A DNA stretch of 64,000 bases. It comes from Owenia fusiformis (taxonomy: Eukaryota; Annelida; Polychaeta; Sabellida; Oweniidae). The stretch lies in NCBI GenBank assembly GCA_903813345.2, contig CAIIXF020000001.1, positions 25,967,915 through 26,031,914 on the forward strand, read 5' to 3'. The stretch's first letter is position 1. Each line of letters begins with the position of its first letter. Made by a program: the position numbers and the translations under genes. The notes under the pieces are model-generated. The model was not told the DNA's origin and ran no database searches. It saw only the letters and a program-made list of their open reading frames with translations. Positions 13,001-28,000 of the stretch are shown one piece after another.

Positions 13001-16000
13001 CAATGCATAGCATTCATCCTCCCATGTTTTTTGCCGAAAAAATTAAGAAAATCGGTTCATAAATAAGCGAGAAATGAACTTATCAGTGCATGAAAATGGT
13101 TCTGAGAAAAATGCATTTCAAAATTTTAGTTCTCATAAAAACCAATGGTACAATGATATCTAAAACATAATTTATTCTTCCTTTTAACCTGGTTAGACAA
13201 TCAACATTGGTTTTTTATGAAAGTCTAGCATATTTAGAAAAGATTGACATCGAAAAAAAAAATTCAATTTTTTTCAAAAAGTTTGACATCATTAATGTTT
13301 AAAAATATTTTTGATATGCTAAAACATTGAGGTGGCCCATTAAATATGGCATTTTATTATTGAAATAGTGTGTCCTTTGTTCAATCTTTGCATTGGTGTT
13401 AAAAAGATAATCTTTTTTGAAATGCATTAAGAAATATTTGATGATTAAGAAATTTCAACTTTTTTTGAAAAATGGCGGGAAATTTGAATATTTGAGAAAT
13501 GAAATGCACACAACTTTTTTGTTCAAAAAATTTTTTTTGTTCAAAAATCTCTAAAATCACTTTTTAAGTCCTGACAAATAGTAAATGAATGATAAAAAAA
13601 TATTTTCAAACTTTAGACGGGGACTTTAATAATCTCACATGCAGTTTCAAGGGAGTCTGAATATGAAGCTATTTAGTTATGCTGTGCTTTTTGCTTTTTC
13701 TGATTAGATACAGGCTTTAATCTAAGAATAATCTTTAATTATAAGAGTGCAAACATAGTTAAGCTCTTTCAAAGGGTAACCTAATATTCATTTATACTGT
13801 ACTTCCACCAAAGGGAGTTAGAATGAGACATACAAAGAATTCAGACACCATATAAAGAAAAATTATTTGATCATTGCAGATATCAGCCCACTTTACCAGC
13901 TGCTTTATTTTGGCCTTCTGAGATAAGAATTAAGAAAGTGGATGAGAAGGGAATCATAATCAGACCAATTTCATTTCTTCATGCTGCTGTTTCCTTCCTG
14001 ATAGCAGGACAGCCCATTCTCTTTCATTCTTCATTAACATCCCCTACTCTTTCCATAATCATATACAACTCCTACTCTTTCCATACTCCTTTCTTAATCA
14101 TTAGCAGCCCCAACTATTTTCTAAATAATGAACATACCCTACATTTTCCTTAATCATAAAAAAAACCTACCCTTCTTTCCTTAATCATAAACAACCCCTA
14201 CTCTTTCCTTAATCATAAATAAACAACCCATACTCTTTCCTTAATCATAAACATCCTCTACTCTTCTTTCCTTAATCATAAACACCCCTACTCTTCCCTT
14301 AATCATAAATATCCTCTCCTCTTCTTTCATTAATCATAAACAGCCCCTACTCTTTCCTTAATCATAAACAACCCCTACTCTTTCCATAATCATATACTTA
14401 AGTACAACTCATACTCTTTCCATACTCCTTTCTTAATCATTAGCAGCCCCAACTATTTTCTAAATAATGAACATACCCTACACTTTCCTTAATCATAAAA
14501 AAACCTGCCCTTCTTTCCTTAATCATAAACAGCCCCTACTCTTTCCTTAATCATAAACAACCCCTACTCTTTCCTTAATCATAAACATCCTCTAAACTTC
14601 TTTCCTTTATCATAAACACCCCTACTCTTTCCTTAATCATAAACAACCCCTACTCTTTCCTTATTCATAAACACCCCATACTATTCTTTCCTTAATCATA
14701 AACACCCTACTTTTCCCTTAATCATAAATACCCTCTCCTCTTCTTTCGTTAATCATAAACAGCCCCTACTCTTTCCTTAATCATAAACAACCCCTACTCT
14801 TTCCATAATCATATACTAAGTACAACTCATACTCTTTCCATACTCCTTTCTTAATCATTAGCAGCCCCAACTATTTTCTAAATAATGAACATACCCTACA
14901 CTTTCCTTAATCATAAAAAAACTGCCCTTCTTTCCTTAATCATAAACAGCCCCTACTCTTTCCTTAATCATAAACAACCCCTACTCTTTCCTTAATCATA
15001 AACATCCTCTAAACTTCTTTCCTTTACCATAAACACCCCTACTCTTTCCTTAATCATAAACAACCCCTACTCTTTCCTTATTCATAAACACCCCATACTA
15101 TTCTTTCGTTAATCATAAACATCCCCAATTCTTTCCTTTAATCATATCTAGGAAGGAATCTGGTAAATCTGAATACTATAGTATTATACTCCTATGGATA
15201 GACCTGCAGAATTAGCACTAGATCATAACTGACAAGGCATTAACATGACAAAATGTCACCACCTAAAACAATTTGGTCAATTTAAAGAAAGTTGGAAATT
15301 ACCTTTTGACCTTAAGAAGGTTTGATTTGAACTTCTTAGAACATGTAGATGATTTTGAAAAAAAAATTCGTCAATTTGAAGCAAGTTGAAAAAATACCTC
15401 TTTGACTTTTTTTGACATTGAGAAGGTCATTGAAGGTCAAATGTCAAATGTAAAGTCAGATTTGAACTTCTGAGAACATGTAGATGATTTTGAAAAAAAA
15501 TTAAGTAAATTTGAAGCAAGTTGAAAAAAGACCTTTTTGACCTTGAAAAGGTCATTGAAGGTCAAATGTCAAATCTAAAGTCAGATTTGAACTTCTGAGA
15601 ACATGTAGATGATTTTGAAAAAAAATTAGTCAATTTGAAGCAAATTGAAAAAATACCTTTTTGACCTTGAGAAGGTCATTGAAGGTCAAAGTCAGATTTG
15701 AACTTTTAAGAACTTGTAAAGTCAAATTTGAACTTCTGAAAAGATGTAGATGATTTTAAAAAAAAAATTTGGTCAATTTGAAGCAAGTTGAAAACAGACC
15801 TTTTTGACCTTTTTTGACCTTGAGAAGGTCATAAAAGGTCAAATGTCAAATCTAAAGTCAGATTTGAATTCCTGAGAACATGTAGATGATTTTGAAAAAA
15901 AAATTAGTCAATTTGAAGCAAGTTGAAAAAATACCTTTTTGACCTTGAGAAGGTCATTGAAGGTCAAATGTCAAATCTAAAGTCATATTTGAATTTCTGA

Positions 16001-19000
16001 GAACATGTAGATGATTTTGAAAAAAAAAATTAGTCAATTTGAAGCAAGATGAAAAAATACCTTTTTGACCTTTTTTGACATTGAGAAGGTCATTGAAGGT
16101 CAAATGTCAAATCTAAAGTCAGATTTGAATTTCTGAGAACATGTAGATGATTTTGAAAAAAAATTTAGTCAATTTGAAGCAAGTTGAAAACAGACCTTTT
16201 TGACCTTTTTTGACCTTGAGAAGGTCATTGAAGGTCAAATGTCAAATCTTAAGACAAATCTTAAGTCAGATTTGAATTTCTGAGAACACGTAGATGATTT
16301 TGAAAAAAAAATTTAGTCAATTTGAAGCAAGTTGAAAACAGACCTTTTTGACCTTTTTTTGACCTTGAGAAGGTCATTGAAGGTCAAATGTCAAATCTAA
16401 AGTCAGATTTGAAGGTCAAATCTAAAGTCAAATCTAAAGTCAGATTTGAATTTCTGAGAACATGTAGATGATTTTGAAAAAAAAATTAGTCAATGTGAAG
16501 CAAGTTGAAAAAAGACCTTTTTGACCTTGAGAAGGTCATTGAAGGTGAAATGTCAAATCTAAAGTCAGATTTGAACTTCTGAGAACATGTAGATGATTTA
16601 GAAAAAAATTGAAGTCAGTCTAAACAGTATTTGATAAGTTATAGGAAGTTGTAAGAAATTGTTACAGATGCCGGACGCCAGACGCCGGACGCCAGACGCC
16701 GGACGCCAACCGCCGTCGCAAAAAAACGGAGACCATAACAATATGTCACCACTTTTGGTGGTGACATAATAATAACTAGACAGGATGCGATTTCTAAAGA
16801 ACTTAAATGACTTTAATTCTATTGATAATATCTTGGTGCTTTCTTGAAAACCTCTGGGTAAGATCATCAATAAGCAAATTATATTTCTGACATTTAGATA
16901 ATATCCAAGATAGCTAACACTCTATCTCCCAAGCCTACTCAATTATATCAACTGCATCAAGGAAAGAAAACACAATATTTATGAAGCATATAGAAATAAG
17001 TAATAGGAACTCTGTTGGGAAATTATTAATATCATAAATTATAAGTAATAAAATAAAAGCAATTCTACTAAAACGCATCATACAAATTACTTGCAAAATA
17101 AATTTGTTATATAAGGACTTATACCCATTATATCATTAAGGCATTAAGCCAGGGTAAATCTCAGAGTTACAGTAGCATTCAAAAACATGTAAGATGGCTT
17201 GATACAGGCCATAACCTCTTCTCCGTGGCATGTATCTGCTTTGATCTCAATGATCTCAATGCTATGTGCTTTATTTACCACTTTTTGGTGGTGACATAAC
17301 AATATTGATAGCATAAATACAAACATAAATCTACTCGTACTAGCTGCCACATGATTTACCTATACTAGCTACCTATGATTTACCTGTTTTAGCTGCCAAA
17401 TGATTTACCTGTTTTAGCTACTACATGATTTACCTATACTGTATTAGCTGCCACATGTTCGACCTGTTTTAGCTGCCACATGGTTCAACTGTTTTAGCTG
17501 CCAAATTATTTACCTGTTTTAGCTACTACATGATTTACCTATACTGTATTAGCTGCCACATGTTCTACCTGTTTTAGCTGCCACATGGTTAAACTGTATT
17601 AGCTGTCACATGATTTACCTGTACCAGCCATCACATGCTTTTTCCCTCACCTGCATTTCAAATCAGTCTCTCTCCAATACTACATAGACCTGTATTTATT
17701 CAGGATCAGCTTAACTTTTGACACATTTGGGTCAGAATAACCAATCTATTGTCTGGTTTATTTGCTTTCCAAACACCATGTCCAAAACTATTTACCAATC
17801 TCCCAGAATGTTGAAAACGTTTATTTATCTATGAATATTTTGTTGAAAAGATAAATTGCTGCTTCTGCATCTTTTGACTCTAAAAGACAATCTATTAGTC
17901 AGCTGGCATAAATAATTTGGAAGTACAATCTTAAATTTTAGTTAAACATAAATCAACAAATTAACAAGTCATGTTCACATTGAAACATCAGTTTAACCTG
18001 CAAATAGGACCTACTTATGAGCAAAATCCCTAAATCCTCATATAAACATGACCAATATCTCGACATATAGGACTATAAATCCACAAAACCTGAATATATA
18101 TAAGGGTTATGTACTGGGAGGTTTTGGATATAGGGTATATCCTGAGGGATATATATCTCCCTGAGGGACCGAACTTTTGAAAAACTCCCGGGAGCAAGAT
18201 GGATATATTTTATCTGCCCGCATTTGGCCTGGATCGGGACATATACTATATATACTGCCCACTCCTCAGATATGATATATATTCCTGGGTGATATCTACC
18301 CCAAACTCACTCAAGTATGAGATACAGAACTATATATCCCAACAGTCAAAGAGTTATTCTGAGAGCTTCTTTACCTTGATTTCTGAAGTATGGTTAAATA
18401 AATGTATGCCAATATCTGAATTTGAGATGTTTTTCTAAGCTTTGGTATAGGTTTCAATAAATATGTGTTAAATGATCTGAGTTTTGCTATAAATATAAGA
18501 TTGCTTAAGAATGTATAATATAACAAAATAATCTATTGGTGCGCCTGTATTCATATAGAATCTGGTACACATGACATGATGACAATGTTCAACTTCTATG
18601 TTAAATATCATACCAGACAACATTAAAAGCATCTGCCCAAATGGTGCATATTTCCATCTGTGGTATGACTTTAATGTAGAACTTTTAGCCTGTACCTAGT
18701 CCTAGTAATGATCAATAATTCATGATTCCCAATCACATAACTACTGTATAGCATTTACCTTCATTTCTTTTAAGAGAGTTATACTCTGGCTAAGGGTAAA
18801 ATAGCCCCCCCCCCCTTAAGTTCACCAAAATTCCATAAGTTAATACGTTACATCTATGAAATTCTAAGAATCTACTCATGAATTCCATAGGCTATTAGGC
18901 ATGCAGAGCCAATCGATGCCAACTAGAGAACTAGAGAATCATTTAGGTCCTGAATCCTTACCTTTAAAGAGTTATCCTGCAGAGCTCTGAGATAAGTCCA

Positions 19001-22000
19001 TGGGGATCAAAGACTTTGAAAGACACTGGCATCTGAGATATGAAATCCCACATATAAACAGTTACATATGATAAAGTCCCTAATATACAGGATCCATAAG
19101 TACTGGTAAACCTACAGCAAATATCCTTACCTTATAAAATAAACACTATCTGTTTGTATATTTCCATTGAGAATTATAAACTTGACTGGACTACATTCAC
19201 TCCACCACTGTAACAAATATATGTTGACTTCAAATACCTATTTTGCCAAGTTTTGTAAAAATTTGCACTTGGCTGCCCCAGAATTTTTAAGTTTGTTTAT
19301 TATGACCATAAATCAATTTAAATATTACGATGTTTTCATAAGATCACATAAACTAAAACATCTGCTAATTTACAGCCTCATATAACCCTCAAATGTAAAA
19401 TTGTAAAATGCTGAGTTTTAAATCAACAAGTTAATTTAATTTCATGTCCTGTTTCTACATTAATTCGAGAGTTAGTTTTTAAATAGACTAAAACAAGTTA
19501 TTTAGCTTGATAAACAGAAAAATAGACTAATAAATTACCCAAAAGACTAATTTGGGCATAAAAGTCTTGTGTCAGAATGCAATTTTGAGATTTTTGTGAT
19601 AGATTCAACAAATCTAAAAAGAAGGCATTTGACATATAACAATTAGCGTTGAAACATTATAAACTTAAGAACAACTTATTCTCTTATCATCATTGTATAT
19701 GAACAAGCAAATCATTAAGATGACATATCCAACAATGCTAATTTAGAATCAGCTAAAAAGATTAAGACAAAAGGAACATATATTATACCATATTCTCTCA
19801 GATGGACATATACAGTGTATATTTATTTATTTATTTTTATTTATTTATTATTTAGACGTACACTTTTAAATCAGTGGCACACTAAAAATAATTAGGTGCG
19901 TCTACAGTCAAAATACATACATGATCATTAAAATATCTAAAATCGTTCTTATAAGTCAGGTTTAAAAATCTTTGTTAAAAACTGTTTTACCAGTCCATCT
20001 ACAATATAAAATTGATCGTGCCCCCATTGACTGAGAACATCATCACCTAACATAAAATAGAGTTTATTTTCTGAGGTACAGGATATAAAATAATTAAACA
20101 CATTCTCATTGCATTTGTCTAGTAACTTACAATAGAAGTGTGTTCTTTCTTTGTTAAAGAAAGAACATTCTACAAGTCTGTGTTGGATAGAGTCATCTAC
20201 ATTATCTTTACATAATATGCATTTTCCATCTGTCTTTCTTTGTGATTCATAATTGGAATATAGAGCAAATTTGTTACATCTTGCTAAGAATTTGAGCTTT
20301 GATCCATAGAAGTCATTGTTTTGTTTCAGGTAGTTCTCTAAATTAGTGTGTTTCTTGATTTTTGAATAAAATTTTAAGGAGCTATATTCCTTAATACTAG
20401 AGTGAAACTCATTAACATATTCATCCTTGCAAATAGACAAATAGTTGTCATATCAATCACAATCTCATCTATAAATTAAATAATGGATATAATATATGGA
20501 TATAAAAGTTCAATATTATACTAGTTACAATGCTACTTGAGTAGAAGGAGTAAAGAACAGTAACACTCACAAAAATGAGGAAAACTTGTAAATATTAAAA
20601 ACTATTAATGACATGCCTTAATGACATTAAAAACATGCCTGCTTACTTGGTGAGCAACTATCGGGAACAGATTCAATAAACATTATACCATATTCTCTCA
20701 AATAGATAGATGCACGCAAGAAAGGCCATCTCAAATGGTTCTATGCTACTATTGATATGTTCTCTTTTGACCCATTTATTGAGTGGTTTCCAATCAATAT
20801 GGCCTTGTAAGGACAAGTATAATTGATAAATAACCATTCCAGTAAACAAGTTGCTCTTAAACCCATCTATCAACAGAATTCAAACATCCTGACATATCAA
20901 AACCAAATTACTAAGTGATTGACTATTTTTGAACATTTCAATATAGCATACCCTGGCTAAGTTAACACCTCTTAATAACTCAATCTTTTCTATATAGAAA
21001 ACTACCTAAATAGAACTTTCCATAACATTTATATTCTCAAGATTTCAGGTTATTTAATCCCATACATTAACAATAATCAGATAACCAGAAGAGACATGTC
21101 CCCTGGTGGAGTATCCCAAGTGTATTTATAAGATAAAGTCTTCCTGTATTAAAACATATTGTTAATCATTTACAGGAAACCTGATGAACATGTTGACAGA
21201 TGAAGGCTTGGAAACATTCACCAGAATGTGTTGACAAGAAGTTAGACCTGAAATCAGAGTATCTGATGATAGTTACAGGTAGATGAGACAGTACAATGCA
21301 CAGAACCCAGGGAATGTATCAATTATTCCATGTACCATCAACAATGCACTGGCTGATCTGGGGGGGGCTGCCCCCCTTGGACGGGCCCAGAAAACTAATT
21401 TTTGGGCATTACTGGGCCTTTTAAGGCCTTATTTTTAATTTCAGGCCAAAAGTTGAAGTAAATAGGCCTCAAAATTTCAAAATTTGGGTCTACTTTTGGG
21501 TTTAAGAGGCCCAATTTTTTTTCTCTGGCCTGAAATTTGCTCCCCCCCCTTGTTGGTTTCAAGATCTGCCCCTGCAATGCACCTCTGATCATGGTAATTT
21601 GACAATTTCTTCTTGTGTCTGTGCTTTAGAGTAGCATCTTCACTCCACAATGGATATTTTCCCAGCTCATCAAGATGATACTGAAATGTTCTCTCACACA
21701 TCTGTCTGTAACACTAGGCCAGGATTACCCTGAGCCAGAGGTTAATAGTAATTATTACACTCTGCATAGAACAAATATTAGAGGTAAACCCTTTAGAATA
21801 GTATGATAAATGTAAACCATGAATACCAGACATTTTTGACTTGATCTTTAACTCTATGTTACAGTAATGAACTTTCAGCTAAATCCAAAAAGTTCAGTGG
21901 TAGATTTAGACTTGAATTACATAAATATTTTTTATTTCCCCAACTATTATCTCTCCTATATCAACTTTTATCTAAAATCATAGAAATTTTGAAATTCATT

Positions 22001-25000
22001 CTTTACACCACCCCTTAATTGGATGCCCCTTGGCCTTCAGTATAGAACTGCTGATACCTAACCAAAAAACTAGATCCACCCCTGGGGCTATATCTCTTCC
22101 TTGATGCTAAACAGGCTGGCATTCCCAAGGCAGAACTATCTCATACAGAGAGCACAAGTCATCATTTAAACCTATGAAGCTTGAAGGGTGGAGCTTTACC
22201 TTTCAAAACATAAGTCTAATTATGTCTTAAATGCGAAACATATTACATAGTTATGTGTATGGTAAACCAAATCAAATAATCAACATGAAAATCTGAAAGC
22301 AAATATAGAGAAATCACCTATTACATGTATTTAACTTTTTTTAAAAAACAGTATTTTTTATATTTGGTATAAAAAGGTCCAAGTTTTTGTTATCATGAGG
22401 TCTGCAGGCCCGCAGCCAGCCCAACCCCCCGAACCCCCCTCCCTGGCTACGGGCCTGGTCTGTCTATATTTAGAAGAACAAGAGTCACAACAGTTCCAGA
22501 AACAGACCATTAAGGCCCAAAGAAGATTGTTTTAAAGATGCAAAATGATTTCAAACTACATTTATTAGAATGGTAAGTTCTTGAATAATATAAATCAAAT
22601 CTCAGTATATAATGTATGAATTCAGTAATATGTTAGAAATATGATATTATGGTAAATTAAACAATAACTCAGAATTTTAACTCAAAGAAACATTCCTACT
22701 TGAGAAACAATAATGTTATTCATAATATAATTCTTAAGAAACAAATGAACAGTTCTGCCCTTTTATTTACATAACTGAAGAGTTTGATTAATTATAAATA
22801 AAGTTCTTTAAACAATTAACATTCCTTTAGTCTTGCATAAGACTATAAGTAATTCTTGGCAATGAGCAATTGCTATAAGTTAGCTAGTATAGCAAAGGTC
22901 CATGTGCAGTATGGCAAGTGATTTTAGACATTTAGACATTTAGGTCATTTCTATAACCATGACTACTTTCTGGGCATAAATACAGTGGTTCTTATTAAAA
23001 CAATATGTTATCCTTCAAGTGAAGTAATCATGATGATAAAAATTTCAATCGAACAATTCAAAAAATTATGAATGTTGAACAATATTGAACCTATTTACTC
23101 AAAAGAGGATCTTCTTTTTCTGTTTTTTTATTGCATGAAAAGATTATTCAACAAGGGGTCTAAAACATCTTCAAAAGGTGAATGGTATTGAAAGTCTAGT
23201 TTGGAAGATATCAATTTTCGATGACCAAAATTATGCTGAAAACAATGGATAGCACGTGTTTTCCCTATGAGAAAATAACATGGGATATGTGATTTTTAAC
23301 TTTAACAGATTTCAATATGCATCCCCTTTTAAGAAATTGTTAATATAGTATAGAAGAAACTTTTGATATGTTTGATAAAAAATGAGCCTAACATTTTTAA
23401 ATAAGTGCCAACGTGGGGTCCCAATCTATAATTTTTCAGAGAGTTAGATCGATATTTTACTTTCATGGAGACTTCAGATGAAAGAAAACATATTGTTTTA
23501 ATAAAAACCACTGTATTGATGGCCAGAAAGTATCCATGGTGAAAGATATGACCGTCTAAAATCACTTGCCATACTGCACATGGACCTTTGCATAGTTCTA
23601 CTTGCCAAGTACATTGTACTATATTCTTTTGAAGTGTTCTCATAACAATATAAAGGCAGGTTGTTTTTTACTTTTGAGTGCAAAAGTGTGCCCTTTACAA
23701 AGCCCCTTCAGTAAAACATCAACACTTCACAGTTTTGTTTGATTCACATACAACACACATAGAGATACATGATGTCTGATAATTGATTTAGAGAACCCTG
23801 AATGCCACTGATCTTTATTTTGAAAACAAAACTAAATTTTCAATTCTTCAGAAAAAGGTAATTGTTGATATGAGAGAATGAGTTGATATTAAATGAACTG
23901 ACATAACTGAGGGATGACCTTTAGCTTCACTAAATTTGGAATTTATGTATATAGCCTGATAAGGACTAAGCAGGAGGACAACTAAAAGAAGGAATATTGA
24001 AAGCCGTCTAGTGCAATGATATGCAGTGTTTCATCAACTAAAATTAATATGTGTAAAATATATATGGACACCTTTCTCAGGACAACTTAAAATGTGAACA
24101 CTTTGTCTCCATTCTAATTTCCGATGCCCTAACCCATTTTGAGAGATCCCAGTTCCTATCAGTTCCTTTCTAGGTGATAGTTTGAAAACAGAAAAATTCA
24201 TTAAGTATCAGAATGGACCTGGTCATATACTATCATTTGAAAGCATGGTTCTAAACATCAACAACTATATTCCTTCCTTCTTCCAGTACGAGGTACATGT
24301 ACATGTATTAGTTCTGGAGCCTTGAAGGATGTCAGATAATCTTTGTATGACATTCTAGCCAGCTCCAAAGATATTCACTTCAGATAGCTTTTACTCTATT
24401 CTGTATATGGAAATACAAATTGATCTCATCATCCTCCGAGCACAGGCCTCCAGAAATCCTACCCTGTTCTTGGAAGGAGGAAGGAACGTAGAAGATGATG
24501 TCTGGAGCACTGCGTTCAGAGGATGTGATCTCACGAGTCAATAATTTTTTTATAATAATGTTAAAGGAAAAAACAACTGATGAACCCAGTCCTTTCATAT
24601 CCTAAGTTTTCTTGAAAGTCTGATGATGTAGAACAATTGACAAGACTGTACCCTTTGCATTCGTTTGACTTCACTTCTTCAAAGAGAGCTTCGTCTTCAC
24701 TCTTTCAAACTAAAATAAACCTGTGAACTCACCGCACCAATCAGTGTTCGTCGGCCAAATTTGATTGACGTTCTATATATGGTCATTCCTTCTGACGTCA
24801 TCGTTGAGCCCGGAATTGACCAATGACACACGCATATTTAATTAGAACGCATTTGGTGTATGTTTCATCAAGCTCGCTGATTGGTGGAAGAAAGGTCAGC
24901 GCGTATGTCAATTTTACCCAAACTGTCACCGGTACCCGTCGTGGGGGATAAGCTACTAAACTGTAATATGGTCTCTACTAGGCAGAGTGTAGTTTAACTA

Positions 25001-28000
25001 GACTCTGCACGCAGGGTAACAAGACTGCCAAGTACCCTCCTATTGTATAACTTTTATTGACTCTTAGATGTCACATGGATGACATATTGACTTACCTGAC
25101 ACTGTGTTTATCATAAATTTATCCATTGTTAAAGAACTGGATGTCATATTGTTGCATAAGATGATCAAATTAACATTATCATATATAGCTAATTGAAGTA
25201 TAAAGAATCAATCATAAATGAATGTGAACGTGATAGCAATCATATCAACCTTCTGAATAATATCAAAAACAAAAACATACAGAAATAACATTGAAGTAGC
25301 GATAACTTACCATGCAGTAGTTCTATAGTAGGCTATAAAATAAATAATCCTGCATTCTAAGTTGGGTGAAAGATCAAAGGTTATAGATAAGTATCCATAG
25401 AGTCCTTATATTCAGATAAGTGACATAGTTTGTAAGGAATGTATTACCAAGGCAATCAACCAATCAATCAGTCAATCACCCAATCAATCGATTAAAAAAT
25501 CAATAACTTTATTTCTTCCAGTAAACAACTGAAATATAGTTTATTTATGTAATATGTGCTAAAGCTCCAAAACTGAAAATATCATGAGCTCCTCCTCTCT
25601 ATTTCTGCCACAGATGTTAAGTTACCTAGAGGTTGATAGATATCTTTAATAGGCATAATTGTCTTTTCAAGTAGCCAAATCAACCTATTGAAAATGGTTA
25701 TGCTATGTAGAAGATAGCAATGATGGTTAGAAAAAAAACATTTCAATTTGTATGGCCTCAATAAGTGGGCCTTTTTGGGCATTACTTGGCCTTCTAAGGG
25801 CAAATTTTCCAAAAATTGGCCTTAAATGTTCAAAATGTTTAGCAAATTTGAAATGTGCCCCCCCCCCTTGTTGGCTTCTGGATCTCCCAGTGATTACATA
25901 CTTCTTGGACATATATTCCTCAAACACGAACTGCTAGTGGAAGGGAGAGGGAAGCGGAACCTTACAAAGTTTGATCAAGAAAAATGAATGACATAAATTG
26001 AAGAAAGAAAATTATGTACTTACTTCCTGATTGACCTCAAAATCTATTTCTTGATTTATTATTCTTCTGGAACACTTGCTATTTCAATGCCAAGCATCAA
26101 TCTAGAAGTTTACAAACATACCCCATACATCTATAAATATTTATGTCCCAGACATGCAAAACCACAACTTGTTTGATAACAACAGGAAACTCCTATTTAT
26201 ATTTATATTTTCTGGAGTCAGACCTGGTTTTGATATCACATATATTATGTCTCCCAAATGGGCTGAATGAGTGGGGAGGGGGTAAGATACAGGGTGTCAA
26301 ATAGGTGCCCCTTTAATTTAAATCACAAAATGATTTTCTTAAATTCGATGCCTTTATGAATAGTCAAAAGCCATTCAGTCAATGCTGACTAAAACAAGTA
26401 TAACTGAGAAGCGATTCTAAATATCAAGACATTTCAGACCAGAAAACCACATAAAACACCATGTTCCTCTTCAAATCAGTGTTACTGTAGATCTAATTAA
26501 GAAGTACACAATAAGTTCTTTCTTTTCCAAATAGCTTACTCCATGATAAATCAAGAACACTGTCGACCTACCTTTAATATATTGTAACCTTATAGGTTTA
26601 AATTTGGTTTTCCTGATTTGAGAATGCCCTTTTTGTCTATTATTTCTCCATGAAACATATAAAAATGACTTATAATCCCTATTGTCTATATCAAAGTGTT
26701 TTCTACACTAAAATATAATGTTCAACACTGCAAATTGTTTGGTGCAATACATGTTTTAAGGCTATATCAATTAGCATGTTAATTACTGGTGTTGTTCTTT
26801 ACAATAGTACACATCATTTACATACAGTTAGAACTTGCCACTGGTGCTTTAGGTCCCATAAATGTTAAGTCTGCATTACCTACAGCCATATGCATATGTT
26901 AATACTTTAACTCTAATAGACTTGATATAAAGAGAACAGTTTCAATTTTAAAGAGATATCATTAAAAAGCATTAGCTCACCATAAAGTAATCATTATAAC
27001 ATGTACTTTAAGATTTGAAAAACCTTAACTTGGCTATTAAAATATATATAAAGGTTAAAGTCTCTGTAGATGTAACAAAAAGAAAGTCTTGAGTCATCAT
27101 ATAATATGTCAAATGAAAAATGTGAAATGTGAATTAGTTGAAATATTAACAGAAAAATGATTCTTTAAATGTTAAAATATATTTGCCTGGATCGAGAACA
27201 GAAATAACCATGGCAAGGAGTGATATGAGCCCAAACAATTCTAAAATTAAGATGAATTATTTTGAAACAAATCTCTGATACTCTCAGTCTTGCAACACAA
27301 TCAAAAGGATGTTGTTAAATATAGTTTATACAGTATATACAGTTTCATGGGCTTTGAAGAGTTCTAAAAAGCTGACTGTTTCAAATGTTGCATCCTCGGT
27401 TGCATCATTACCATGGGCTTTAAAAAGAGAGTTAAAGCCTATAGGATTACAAAGTACTACTTACTTTTAAAACGTTTCCTAAAGAATCTCCTCATTTTCT
27501 TCATGTTGTCTCTTTCCTCAGATATCAATAAGCTTTTATATACTACGTATTATCAGTCAGGCTTATTATATAATGTTACTAAGCTGGTATCTGACAGACT
27601 AATGTATGATCTTAAACAATGTTTTTATAACCACTTTTGACTCTTGGTATGCAAAGTAAAATAAACTATATGTTACTAAACATCAAAACAAAGTCAATGT
27701 ATTTCAGCATCAGCATCCAAAGTTAGAACTTCTTCAACAAATAACCATCCCTTGCTTTTGATGCTTTTCAAGACTTGTACTTGAGCTATATTGCACAAGT
27801 TTCCAACAGTAAAATCACTTGACTTATGTCTTTTATGTCTGCTGAATCATAGATACCATCCCATAAAACTCTTGTAACTGGAATATCTCCACATACTTCA
27901 AACCAATGAACACTTGTTGCTATCCTTATGGGGTCAGTCTCGATATGTACTTTGTTCTCATGAAAATCCTTTAAAAATCTATGATTTTTGCATGTATTAT

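Noticed and set aside
13960-16575. Possible CRISPR-like array
   Set aside because: Units are contiguous tandem repeats without unique spacers, in a eukaryotic intron.
17144-17350. Minus-strand frame starting like the Crypton ORF (AASTSRF)
   Set aside because: The start codon is GTG, the likeness is only seven residues, and the following sequence is unrelated and partly a minisatellite edge.
18960-19030. ATG frame before AAAG|GTAAGG on the minus strand
   Set aside because: A TAA stop lies just before the donor, so it cannot be a coding first exon.
24380-24598. Minus-strand frame of 72 codons ([12 protein letters not shown]...)
   Set aside because: Ends in a stop without a usable donor and has no recognisable domain.
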